Source: Areca catechu
Taxonomy: Eukaryota > Streptophyta > Magnoliopsida > Arecales > Arecaceae
Direction: 5' to 3'
Assembly (NCBI GenBank): GCA_021397845.1
Contig: CM038050.1
Location: forward strand, 110,783,891 to 110,847,890
Length of the DNA: 64,000 bases
Shown here: positions 24,748 to 34,859 of the stretch, in pieces
Layout of the letters: each line of letters opens with the position of its first letter
Position numbering within the stretch: the stretch's first letter is position 1
Program-made: the position numbers and the translations under genes
The notes under the pieces: generated by a model
What the model saw: only the letters and a program-made list of their open reading frames with translations
Told to the model about the DNA's origin: nothing
The model's database searches: none

Positions 24748-25379
24748 TGATGGGGGACAGGGGTAGGATCGTTAGTGAGCCTAGAAGCCACCTAAATTAG
24801 GGTATCATAATTTTTTTTTTTAGAATTTTTTAGATAAAGGGTGGCGAAGGAATAGTGGGGCTGGAAGACAGGGTTTGGAACTCATGGACTTTGGGACTCA
24901 CCCTAACGAAGAGACCTCTCACCTCTAGGGCATTACACCCTCCTCGATACTTGAAGGTACTAGGATGGATCTCAAAGGTCACGAGGGGATAAAGAAGATG
25001 GAATGGGAAGGAGAATAACTAGGGCATCATGCCCATGCCCGAAGGCAAGAAGAATCACTCTTCTAAATAACTCAAATTTTTTTTCTCCAAAAACGTGACT
25101 AAACTTTTTTTTTTTTTATAAAGGATTGAGGGTGGTATTTATAGACCTGTCCAACCCTCATTTAAATTTGAATATAGGATAAAAAGATAGAGATGATTCA
25201 AATTCAAATACAAGATAGGATAAGATAAGCCTATCTATATCTCAATCCTAACCAACAAAATTCTAATTCAAATTTCAAATAAAAGATAAATCCTAAATTT
25301 ATTCTGATTATGCTCCAAGATTTACACGGCTACAAGATTTTTGCTTACTCCAGGATCTATGCAGGTGTGGTCCCCATCA
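24748..25379 (-). repeat. E LTR2 (shared middle LTR)
   Basis: 632 bp, same ends as LTR1. It is at once the 5' LTR of unit 1 and the 3' LTR of unit 2. Minus-strand TATA at 25136-25143. Confidence 0.92.
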
Positions 25380-25973
25380 TTCCCCTGAGGTGGGGGAAAC
25401 TTGGCTCCGTCGAGTTAGGCTGGCTCTAGGATGCACATGACTTGTAGAATGATTTATTTATTTGTTTATTTGTATATTTTTAAACTCAACCCAAATTGAA
25501 CGGGCTTATTCCAATCAAGAATAAGGCTAGGATAGTGTAGAATAGAAGGAATAGCGGGAATAGCTATTCCCATCTTCTTTCAACAGTAGATCATCAAATT
25601 TTCATCTTGCATGCTTTTTGGAACAGGAGCTTTACACCGGATGAAAGGAGGTGTCCGGGCGAGATCTCCGAGGAGAGGTGGTCTGGAGAAGAGGCCGGCA
25701 TTGGGACGTCTGGAATTGCTATGGTGAGCCCGAGGAGCAGGGAGGTTAACCGGGATTGGGTCGACCCTCCGTGGTGCAGAGATCTGGGGCTGAGGAGGGC
25801 ATCACGGACCAGAGGAGGGAGATCCGACATTGGAAGTCCGGAGGAGAAAGCTCGGGCATGGGAGAACCAGGGAGGGTTCTGGATGATTGGAGATCAGAGG
25901 AGTCAGCTTCGGAGGAGGAGCAGCAGCCGAGCAACCATCCGGAATGTAGCAGGGGAGAACTCGAGAGCAGGGG
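25380..25973 (-). other. E internal region 2, left half
   Basis: Collinear with 23565-24155 of internal region 1 and ends at AGGGG (25969-25973), the left duplication of the D insertion. Resumes at 32808. Confidence 0.88.
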
Positions 25974-27605
25974 TGGTGCGGGCACCAGACTCAGAAGAAG
26001 ACTTCAGGGCTCCATCTGGATCTCTGATTGACCTTGCCCGAAGAATTAGGGTTTTCTGGTTTTGTAATAAGGGTTGACATGGTCAACTCAATTTTAGTTG
26101 AGTCTGTATTTCCCTGCAATTTAAATTTTGTTGAGTCATGTTGACTCAGTTCAAGTCCTAGTAGTGGTCTAGGTCTTCTCCAGGGTGTCACATTTTCTCC
26201 CAAGACCAAGCAAGTGGGCGCCACACTCCCAGCCACACGCCTGAGTCCACGGGGTGCCACATCTCCATCCAGTATGCTTTGGTCCCCACACCACAAGATA
26301 GCAGGTCCTTCTCTCATGCGCCACTTAAGGAGAAAATAATCTGGGATCCACAATTCAAAGGGGCGGCCAAAACATTTCCATAAGAGCCAAGCTATGTAAA
26401 GAAAGAAGCACTTCTTGGGGAGCACTTCAAGGGGGCGCCCAATCCATGCCTAAAAAGCCCAAAGCAAAGATGGGAAGAACCATGACTTAGGGAGAAAGAA
26501 AAGGAGGTGTCCAAAAGAGTTGAGCCATGGAAGGAAAGAAATTTTCTCTTGAAGAGCAAGGCTAGGAGGCGCCACCTACTTACCTTTTGGAGCCACCAAT
26601 CAACACTTTAGGAACCTCTTGGCTGGCCATATGTGTGGGAATTGATTCTACAAACCTAATTTGAAGATCCATCCTATTAGTCCCACATGGGAAGATGTAA
26701 AACCCGGCTCTCTTGTAAAGTCCTATAAATTAAACCCCTCTTGTAAGTTTTAAAAATATCTGATGAATGAATCCAATTTATGTGTGAGCAAACTTTGTGT
26801 TTCTCTCTTTCGCACTTGCATCCAGGTGTTGAGCTCTGTGAGGGAGTAAATCCGGGTTCCCCAGGAACCTTGAGGAGGTGTGAGATCTCCAACCACAAAA
26901 CCCTAGGTTAGCCACTTTACTTCCAAACCCTAGCCGCCCATCATCCTCTTCTTTCCACCAAACCCTAGCCTACCCCATCTCTCACGGACACTCTCTCCAA
27001 GTCAAGGCCGACCACCAGCATCCAAGTCCAGTCTGGATACTTCAGATTTAGAGCAATTCCTAAAGGAAGTCAGATTAGCCTCCAGGAGAATCCGGATTTC
27101 CGCAACATCAGCTTTCAAGTTCTTCTATCTGGTAAATCCATCCTTGAGTATCTGGTTCCATAAATTGTTCTTCTTCTTCCCAGATCTTGAGTTCAGTAGA
27201 AGCCAACTCTGCCAAAGGATCAGTATTGGAGGATCCATTGCGAAGATATCTGAATTCGGGGATCCAACAATCTGCTCAAGAGAGTCCTTCCACTAAACTC
27301 TGTGAAGATCACTGCCTGGTCTGTAACCCTTCTCTTCTCTTTACTTCTATCCTGTTGAAAGTTCAGAGCGAAACCCTAGGTCTGGGAGTTTCTCAACCCC
27401 CAGCGATCCTTTACTTCTGAACTACTCTGATAACCTAGTTTCTTTAAATTGTGCTTTCAATTATTACATAGTTTCTTTCAATTTAGTTTAACTTTCCTTT
27501 GAGTCAAAGCCGACTTCTGAAATAAAAAAAAATAATAATAATAAAAAGAAAGAATTAGTCTTAATTTACTTCCGCATCGCATCTTCTCTCTTTCGTTCTG
27601 CACCA
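25974..27605 (+). repeat. D 5' LTR
   Basis: 1632 bp, TGGTGCGGGCACCA at the start and TGCACCA at the end. The polyprotein tail GAGTRLRRRLQGSIWISD with stop is readable at 25975-26031. Confidence 0.92.
26724..26730 (+). promoter_or_regulatory. TATA-like box of D 5' LTR
   Basis: TATAAAT, at the position equivalent to 639-646 in A and 31918-31924 in D's 3' LTR. Confidence 0.5.
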
Positions 27606-27682
27606 TTTTTGGTATCAGAGCTTTCGCTCTGCATCATTTTGGTATCAGAGCTTTCGTTCTACATCATTTTTGGTATCAGAGC
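27606..27682 (+). repeat. Triplicated LTR-end/PBS junction in D
   Basis: The PBS TGGTATCAGAGC occurs at 27610-27621, 27640-27651 and 27671-27682. The intervening ~30-bp unit repeats the last bases of the LTR (CTTTCGTTCTGCATCATTTT). Only the third is followed by the normal leader (CCTGTCTAGGG). A and M have a single copy. Confidence 0.95.
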
Positions 27683-28568
27683 CCTGTCTAGGGTTTCTGA
27701 CTTGCTTGCATGTTTTGAGTGTCTCTCTTTTTACTTTGTCTGCTCGAAGTAGACTCCCCAGGACGTCCGGTCCTAGGAACGAAGCGAGGTGCAAACCTCC
27801 TCTTCCCATTCCATGGGGTGTTCCTAGGGCATGTAGGGGATCCTCTGGGTTATAACTTCGTAACAGGAATTGTAAACGGGGGAAGCACTCTGTTTTCAGT
27901 CTGTAACTATCCTATTACAGGAATTGTTTCTCATTGCAGGTAACTCCAAATTATATGATTTTATTTTGCTGGAACAAGTATAATTGAAACTATTTTAAAT
28001 AATTTTACTGTGATTTATTGGTTTCTGTGAAATTTCTGAGAGTTAAATTACAGCAATTCTGTTTCTGTGTTTCTGCAATTCAATTTTTGAGTGATCATCT
28101 CCTAATTCATCTTAAGGGAAATTGAGCATCTAAGATAAGGGGAGGAGTTGATATCCTCTCCTTAGCCCAAAACCACCACCCATTCATTCGATCCTAAGCC
28201 TAATTTTAAAATTTATTAGACTTAATTTGCCCTAGTGGGCTAGGGACACCAACAAGTCGGGTCTAGGCTAATGTTGAGTCAGTTTGTCTAGTTACTTTGT
28301 GTGTGCTTTGCACTCAGTGTCTAGAACGATGGTTCAGGGATTCTATCCCGAAGGGCTTGTGTGCTGGTCCGCCTACCTGGCCAATCTCTGATTGGTGTCT
28401 AGGCTTGGCATTTAGGGACCTAACACTCCCCTTACACCTGCCTGGCTGAGTCCCAAGTTACTACAGGCTAGCTTGCCACTCTGATTGGGCATCTAGTTTG
28501 GGCTCTAGATTTAGTTAGACTGTAGTCGTTTCAGTCGAGTCTCATTTGGTGTTTTTGCTTGCATCATC
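27683..28568 (+). other. D 5' leader
   Basis: Non-coding, collinear with A's leader (1510-2394), well conserved. The retained leader and PBS would let the RNA be packaged and reverse-transcribed with proteins supplied in trans (inference). Confidence 0.75.
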
Positions 28569-30242
28569 ATGTCTACCCGGAATGGAGTACCCTACCAACC
28601 TGGTCAAACCCAACCTGATTTAGAGGCCATGGTTAGAGCTCTTACTGAGAGTATGAACAAATTGAGTCAGGATGTGACTGCTACTATTGCCTAGTTTAAA
28701 GAACAAGTCCATGAGAATTTTGCCCAGGTTAGGGATCGAGTCCAAGTAGTTGAGAAACGTAGACATCAAAATTGGACCCCTGATCCAAAATTTAATAGGC
28801 CCCAACCTCACCCATGCCAGGAGCCTAGGAGGACCTTATACCGTGATCCCGAGCATAACCTTAGGAAGCCTAACCATGATATCTATAGTGTGGATCGTGT
28901 CTATGAGAGGTCCTTACAATATTCTAGACCAGTCACTCAACAACCCAAGTCTTCTAGATCAAACCATTTAGATCCACACCCATGCCCAAGTAAGGTCTCT
29001 ACTAGCTTGAAACCCAGTGTGACCCAGGTTCCTATATCGCAAGAATGTTGGTTTTATGGAGAAAGAGGCCATAAATCTAGTCAGTGCCCATGCATAGGAC
29101 TGGCTTGTGCACAGCTAAGTGGTAAGAATCCTAAGGATGACATTAATGAGGGTGATCCCAAGCCTACCAATGAGGAAGAAAGGTTAGGTATGACAAGCCC
29201 AGAATCAGTTGACCCGATTACCACTGACCGGAAATCCATTGAAGATGGCATCGAGGAAGTATATGATGCTGACTTGAGTCTAGTTGATGAATATGAGGGG
29301 GAAGAACTTGAAGAATGTGACATCGATACTATTAGTTCCTTACCTGAGGAGACCTTGGAAAGCAACCAAGTGGTAGGACCTAGTTCAGAAATTCAAGAGA
29401 TTTGTGAGAACCAGGTTCCTTTAGTCAAATACCCCCAGGAAGAACTCATAGTGTTAGCCCGAGCTATCAGTTCGTACCCTCTAATGACCGTCATTCCCCA
29501 AGTACCAATTGAAGATCTTTGCACTGAACTGTTTATGTTTGCCCACCCTATGGTAGATCCTCTCCTTAGGATGACTGAATCAAGCCTCTTACAATTGGAC
29601 CTTGTCCCATGCCCAGCCACTAAGGTCTCTCCCATAATCTCAATTGAACATCCTTGTCTTGAGCGGATTGATTCACCCAGTCCTGTAGAAGTCCTCCTTA
29701 TGGCCCCAGACCCCTTCCTTCGCATGATTGACCTACCCTTCTATAGAGTATACCTTTCCGCACCCATAGGTCAAATTTCAAGTCTTGAGGTCATCATCCA
29801 TAGGCCCTTCCATGAATCATTCTCTAATCCAATTCTTGAGAAAGTGGATCATTATTTGCTTAGAGAACAAACCTTAACTATTGCAATCACACGTCCTAGG
29901 CTACTTCCCGAACCATCTCTTGATCCATTCCTGGGAGTAGCAAACTTTTCCTTTCGTAAGGATGACTAGTTGACACTCATAGATCACCATTCAAACCTTC
30001 AGGTCACCACCTTTAGTCAACAGGTAATTCGAGACCCCACCTCATATCTCTTCCCTTTCTCTAGGACTTCCAATGCTTCTTACACGATCCAAGTATACTT
30101 TGTCGAAGTCTTTAGTGTGAACCACGTGTCAGAACCTATTAGGTTTGCCACCTACTTCTGGAAGACCTTATGGCACCTACTAGGTACCCATGATAAGTTT
30201 TCATGCTCTGCATGCCATCCTCCGACCCAAGGTCAAACCTAG
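28569..30242 (+). pseudogene. D chimeric ORF: Gag N-terminus, degenerate knuckle, unknown domain, integrase scrap
   Basis: One reading frame runs 558 codons with only two stops (TAG 28692-28694 and TAG 29967-29969). It starts MSTRNGVPYQPGQTQPDL like M, matches Gag to about the YRDPE motif, and then lacks the capsid. A knuckle follows near 29047 but reads CWFYGERGHKSSQC, with Tyr in place of the second Cys. An acidic block (EEVYDADLSLVDEYEGEE) matches M upstream of protease. From about 29390 to 30140 the frame has no similarity to anything I recognise; it repeats a D-P-F/L-L-R-M type motif (29555, 29707 and, weaker, 29920). It ends in an integrase scrap (YFWKTLWHLLGTHDKF, 30150-30200). Frame conservation over 1.4 kb suggests past selection, but this is not measured. 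Confidence 0.85.
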
Positions 30243-30384
30243 AGAGCCGTAGTTTGTTAGGTTTAGACCTAGGGTTCCTTTGAATAAAGTCCATTCTTTA
30301 GGAATGCGTCGTCAGTCTAGTTTAGTTTTTCTTGACCCTTTACTAGGCTTTGGCTCAGATTTTGGTTTGATTGAGAGCACCAGG
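30243..30384 (+). other. D spacer of unknown origin
   Basis: 142 bp with no similarity to A or M and no open frame; lies between two separated integrase fragments. Confidence 0.6.
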
Positions 30385-31225
30385 AATTGGGATTTGTATT
30401 TTGTCCAGGGCTGAAATTGCATACAATGACTCGGTCAATAGGTCTACAGGTAAGAGTCCATTTGAAATTATGCATGGTTACAAACCTCACACACCTCTTG
30501 ACCTAGCTCCTTTACCAGTCTACACACGAGTCTCCGAGTCTACTGAAGTTTTTGCACAGCATATAAAAGACTTGCATAAAGAAATTCATGCCAAAATAAA
30601 TTTAAGTAATGAAACTTATAAGAAGTTGGCTGATTCTCAAAGGCGAGTCAAAACTTTTGATGAGGGAGACTATGTAATGATTAGGTTAAGGCCTGAATGA
30701 TTTCCTCCTGGAACCGTTAGAAAGTTACATGCTAGAGGAGCTGGACCATTTAGAGTGGTGAAGCGAGTAGGGTCCAATGCCTATGTGCTCGAGTTGCCTT
30801 CAGAACTAGGCATTAGCTCCACTTTCAACATTACAGACCTAGTAGAGTATAGAGAGCCAGCTGTGATTCTCAGTGAGCCTTTTGAGCCTAATCCTGCTCT
30901 TGAGAGTGAACCCAACCCTGTGTGTCCACCAACAAACTGGCCTGTGAGGAAACAGAAGATTGAAAAGATCCTGGATGATCAGGTTATCTCTACTCGTAAT
31001 CGAGGATACCAAAGATACCTGGTCCGCTAGCAAGGAAGGCCAGATTTGGATGACTCTTGGATCTCTCGAGAAGAATTACAAGAATTGGACCCAGACCTCT
31101 TGGAGAGATACAGGAGCCAACTTGATCCATACTCGACAGGATCGAGTTCCTCCCACCCCGGGAGAATTGCTGCGGGCACCAGACTCAGAAGAAGACTTCA
31201 GGGCTCCATCTGGATCACTGATTGA
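30385..31225 (+). pseudogene. D integrase C-terminus and chromodomain fragment
   Basis: Resumes integrase at the NWDLY motif, shifts frame near 30410, then reads AYNDSVNRSTGKSPFE through the GPFRVV region (stop at 30698-30700) and the chromodomain (KIEKILDDQVISTRNRGYQR, with TAG near 31028) to SIWITD and TGA at 31223-31225, inside the 3' LTR. Homologous to A 6310-7129. No catalytic residues. Confidence 0.9.
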
Positions 31226-32802
31226 CCTTGCCTGAAGAATTAGGGTTTTCTGGTTTTGTAATAAGGGTTGACATGGTCAACTCAATTTTAGTTGAGTCTG
31301 TATTTCCCTACAATTTAAATTTTGTTGAGTCATGTTGACTCAGTTCAAGTCCTCGTAGTGGTCTAGGTCTTCTCCAGGGTGTCACATTTTCTCCCAAGAC
31401 CAAGAAAGTGGGCGCCACACTCCCAGCCACAAGCCAGAGTCCAGGGGGCGCCACATCTCCATCCAGTATGCTTTGGTCCCCACACCACAAGATAGCAGGT
31501 CCCTTCTCTCATGCGCCACTTAAGGAGAAAATAATCCGGGATCCACAATTCAAGGGGGCAGCCAAAACATTTCCATAAGAGCCAAGCTATGTAAGAAAGA
31601 AGCACTTCTTGGGGAGCACTTCAAGGGGGCGCCCAATCCATGCCTAAAAAGCCCAAAGCAAAGATGGGAAGAACCATGACTTAGGGAGAAAGAAAAGGAG
31701 GTGTCCAAAAGAGTTGAGCCATGGAAGGAAAGAAATTTTTTCTTGAAGAGCAAGGCTAGGAGGCGCCACCTACTTACCTTTTGGAGCCACCAATCAACAC
31801 TTTAGGAACCTCTTGGCCGGCCATAGGTGTGGGAATTGATTCTACAAACCTAATTTGAAGATCCATCCTATTAGTCCCACATGGGAAGATGTAAAACCCT
31901 GCTCTCTTGTAAATTCCTATAAATTAAACCTCTCTTGTAAGTTTTAAAAATATCTGATGAATGAATCCAATTTATGTGTGAGCAAACTTTGTGTTTCTAT
32001 CTTCCGCACTTGCATCCAGGTGTTGAGCTCTGTGAGGGAGTAAATCCGGGTTCCCCAGGAACCTTGAGGAGGTGTGAGATCTCCAATCCCAAAACCCTAG
32101 GTTTGCCACTTCACTTCCAAACCCTAGCCGCCCATCATCCTCTTCTTTCCACCAAATCCTAGCCTACCCTATCTCTCACGGCCACTCTCTCCAAGTCAAG
32201 GCCGACCACCAGCATCTAGTTCCAGTCTGGATACTTCAGATTCAGAGCAATTCCTAGAGGAAGTCAGATCAGCCTCTAGGAGAATCCGGATTTCAGCAAC
32301 ATCAGCTTTCAAGTTCTTCTATCTGGTAAATCCTTCCTTGAGTATCTGGTTCCATAAATTGTTCTTCTTCTTTCCCAGATCTTGAGTTCAGGAGAAGCCA
32401 ACTCTGCCAAAGGATCAGTATTGGAGGATCTATTGCGAAGATATCTGAATCCAGGGATCCAACAATCTGCTCAAGAGAGTCCTTCCACTGAACTCTGTGA
32501 AGAACACTGCCTGGTCTGTAACCCTTCTCTTCTCTTTACTTCTGTCCTGTTGAAAGTTCAGAGCGAAACCTTAGGTCTGGGAGTTTCTCAACCCCCAGCG
32601 ATCCTTTACTTCTGAACTACTCTGATAACCTAGTTTCTTTAAATTGTGCTTTCAATTATTACATAGTTTCTTTCAATTTAGTTTAACTTTCCTTTGAGTC
32701 AAAGCCGACTTCTGAAAATATAAAAAAAATAATAATAACAAAAAGAAAGAATTAGTCTTAATTTACTTCCGCATCGCATCATCTCTCTTTCGTTCTGCAT
32801 CA
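31168..32802 (+). repeat. D 3' LTR
   Basis: 1635 bp, begins TGCTGCGGGCACCA (third base changed from G) and ends TGCATCA before the AGGGG duplication. Confidence 0.92.
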
Positions 32803-33400
32803 AGGGGAGGTGAGCCAGGTTCGGAGACGACCGGGTGAGGGTGGTTGGGTGACGGTGGACCGAGATGAAGCTCACGGATAGCGGGAGACCGGGGGGGGAA
32901 CTTTCGGACAATAGGTGATCGGAGGGGTTCTTGGACAATGGGATCTGGAGGAGGGAGGTGCGGGAAGACCGGCGAAGGTTGTCTGGTGTTGGGCGATGGA
33001 AGACCGGGAAAGGATGGTTTGGCAGCTCGTGGTTGTCTGGAAGAACACTGAGGGACAAGAGCTTCTTTGATGGCAGAGCGATGCTCAGGGAAGATGGATG
33101 GGAGAACAGTGGGATGATGCACGATGGGATCGGCTGCAGGGAGCACCCGTGGGAGGCTAATGGATGAAGGCGAAATTGCTTCTGTGGGGGCACCGATCTG
33201 ATCAGCTTCGACTGCGGCAATCGACTATTTCTGGTTGCAAGCGGAAGGGACTGGTGGCCGACAAGAAGCAGGGAGGATCCGACGGGGAGGCGACCAAGGG
33301 GTGCTGACCGAGTGGAAGATTGAGGACGGGGACGATGAGGGCTGGCGGGAGAGAAGGGAATCTGGGGTACCCTAATTTTGCTAGGCTCTGATACCAAAAT
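32803..33400 (-). other. E internal region 2, right half
   Basis: Begins with the AGGGG duplication, collinear with 24151-24747. A Ser/Pro-rich minus-strand frame is open from the PBS (33397, no ATG at its head) through the rest of this half. No known domain. Confidence 0.85.
33385..33396 (-). other. E unit 2 primer-binding site
   Basis: TGGTATCAGAGC on the minus strand, four bases from LTR3. Confidence 0.92.
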
Positions 33401-34033
33401 TGATGGGGGACAGGGGTAGGATCGTTGGTGAGCCTAGAAGTCACCTAAATTAGGGTATCATAATTTTTTTTTTTTGGAATTTTTTTAGATAAAGGGTGGG
33501 GAAGGAATAGTGGGGCTGGAAGACAGGGTTTGGAACTCATGGACTTTGGGACTCACCCTAACGAAGAGACCTCTCACCTCTAGGGCATTACACCCTCCTC
33601 GATACTTGGAGATGCTAGGATGGATCTCAAAGGTCACGTCGGGATAAAGAAGATGGAATGGGAAGGGGAATAACTAGGGCATCACGCCCATGCTTGAAGG
33701 CAAGAAGAATCACTTTTCTAAAAAACTCAAATTTTTTTTCTCCAAAAACTGGACTAAACTTTTTCTTTTTTATAAAGGACTGAGGGTAGTATTTATAGAC
33801 CTGTCCAACCCTCATTTAAATTTGAATATAGGATAAAAAGATAGAGATGATTCAAATTCAAACACAAGATAGGATAAGATAAGCATGTCCATATCTCAAT
33901 CCTAACCAACAAAATCCTAATTCAAATTTCAAATAAAAGATAAATCCTAAATTTATTCTAAATATGCTCCGAGATTCGGATGGCTCCAAGATTCATGCTT
34001 GCTCCGGGATCTATGCTGGTGAGGTCCCCATCA
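33401..34033 (-). repeat. E LTR3
   Basis: 633 bp, TGATGGGGGACAGG to CCCCATCA; 5' LTR of unit 2. Minus-strand TATA at 33790-33797. Followed by TGGAG, the outer duplication. Confidence 0.92.
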
Positions 34034-34605
34034 TGGAGTCGCGCTCTCCGGCACTCAAGCCCAGATCCCCCGCTCTCTGGCACTCAAGCCTTGAAGCCCA
34101 GCTCTGTAGCACTCAAGCCCGGATCCACGTACTCTGGCACTCAAGCCCGAATCCCACGCTCTCCGGCACTCAAGCCAGAAGCCCAGCTCTCCATCACTCA
34201 AGCCCGGATCCCATGGTCTCCGACACTCAAGCCTAGAAGCCGAGCTCTCCAGCACTCAAGCCCAGATCCCATGCTCTCCAGCACTCAAGCCTGGAAGCCC
34301 AGCTCTCTTGCACTCAAGCCTGGATCCCATGCTCTCTGGCACTCAAGCCTAGAAGCCCAGCTCTCCACACTCAAGCCCGGATCCCACGCTCTCTGACACT
34401 CAAGCCTGGAAGCCCAGCTCTCTAGCAACCAAGTCCCAGAGCCCAACTCTCTGGCACTGAAACTTGGGCCCAATTCTCAAGCAGTAGAGCTTGGAGCCCA
34501 GCTCTCCGGCACTAAAGCATTGAGCCTAGTTCTCAAGCAGCAAAGCCTGGAGCCCAGCTCTCCAGCACTGAAGCCCAGAGCCCAGCTCTCCATCAATCAG
34601 AAACA
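34034..34605. repeat. Minisatellite, ~29-bp units in a 58-bp dimer, C 3' region
   Basis: About 20 units beginning CACTCAAGCC. Two unit types alternate: one continuing CGGATCCCACGCTCTCTGG, one continuing TGGAAGCCCAGCTCTCTAG, giving a 58-bp higher-order repeat. The last five or six units diverge. Open frames here are by-products of the repeat. Confidence 0.92.
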
Positions 34606-34859
34606 TTCATCCACTTTCGAGGCATTCAGGAGCAAAGTGGAAACAACTCGGCAAGTTGTGAAACTTCTCTTTAACTTCATTATATGTAAAAAAAAAGAGA
34701 AGAAGAAAAAAAAAGAAGAAAGGAAAAGAAGTTTCAAGCCGAGATGACTAAAAATGTCCACTTCATTGATAATCAACTATTCATTATAAGTGTCTATGGG
34801 CCCTTGACATGCCTGGCAGCCTAGGCCAAAAATAGAGAAAAGAAAACCACAAAGGGGAA
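34606..34859. other. C 3' region, non-coding
   Basis: AT-rich stretch with an A/G-rich tract (34688-34735). I see no gene; it lies downstream of the antisense ORF's stop and may hold its 3' untranslated region. Confidence 0.5.

Larger units (their letters stand above)
25974..32802 (+). mobile_element. Element D: rearranged non-autonomous chromovirus
   Basis: LTRs 25974-27605 and 31168-32802, flanked by a perfect duplication AGGGG (25969-25973, 32803-32807); the uninterrupted site is readable at 24151 in E unit 1. LTRs, leader, gag N-terminus and integrase tail/chromodomain belong to the A/M family or a close one, but capsid, protease, RT, RNase H and most of integrase are absent and replaced by unfamiliar sequence. 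LTR pair differs at about 4 sites in the first ~180 bp (rough count by eye), older than M and younger than J. Confidence 0.93.
22937..34033 (-). mobile_element. Element E: minus-strand three-LTR tandem array (non-autonomous)
   Basis: LTR1 22937-23564, internal 1 23565-24747, LTR2 24748-25379, internal 2 25380-25973 plus 32808-33400 (split by D), LTR3 33401-34033. Each internal region carries its own minus-strand PBS beside the LTR on its right. Outer duplication CGGAG (22932-22936) and TGGAG (34034-34038), one mismatch, so the array sits at one insertion site. No gag or pol motif in either ~1.18-kb internal region, so it would need proteins from another element. Confidence 0.88.

Noticed and set aside
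28890..29969. D's 359-codon ORF as a captured host gene
   Set aside because: Not claimed: its ends are clearly retroelement-derived and the middle matches no host family I recognise; left as unknown.
34034..34605. CRISPR-like array
   Set aside because: Units are contiguous, diverged and of two alternating types, with no constant repeat plus unique spacers; it is a minisatellite in a plant retroelement.
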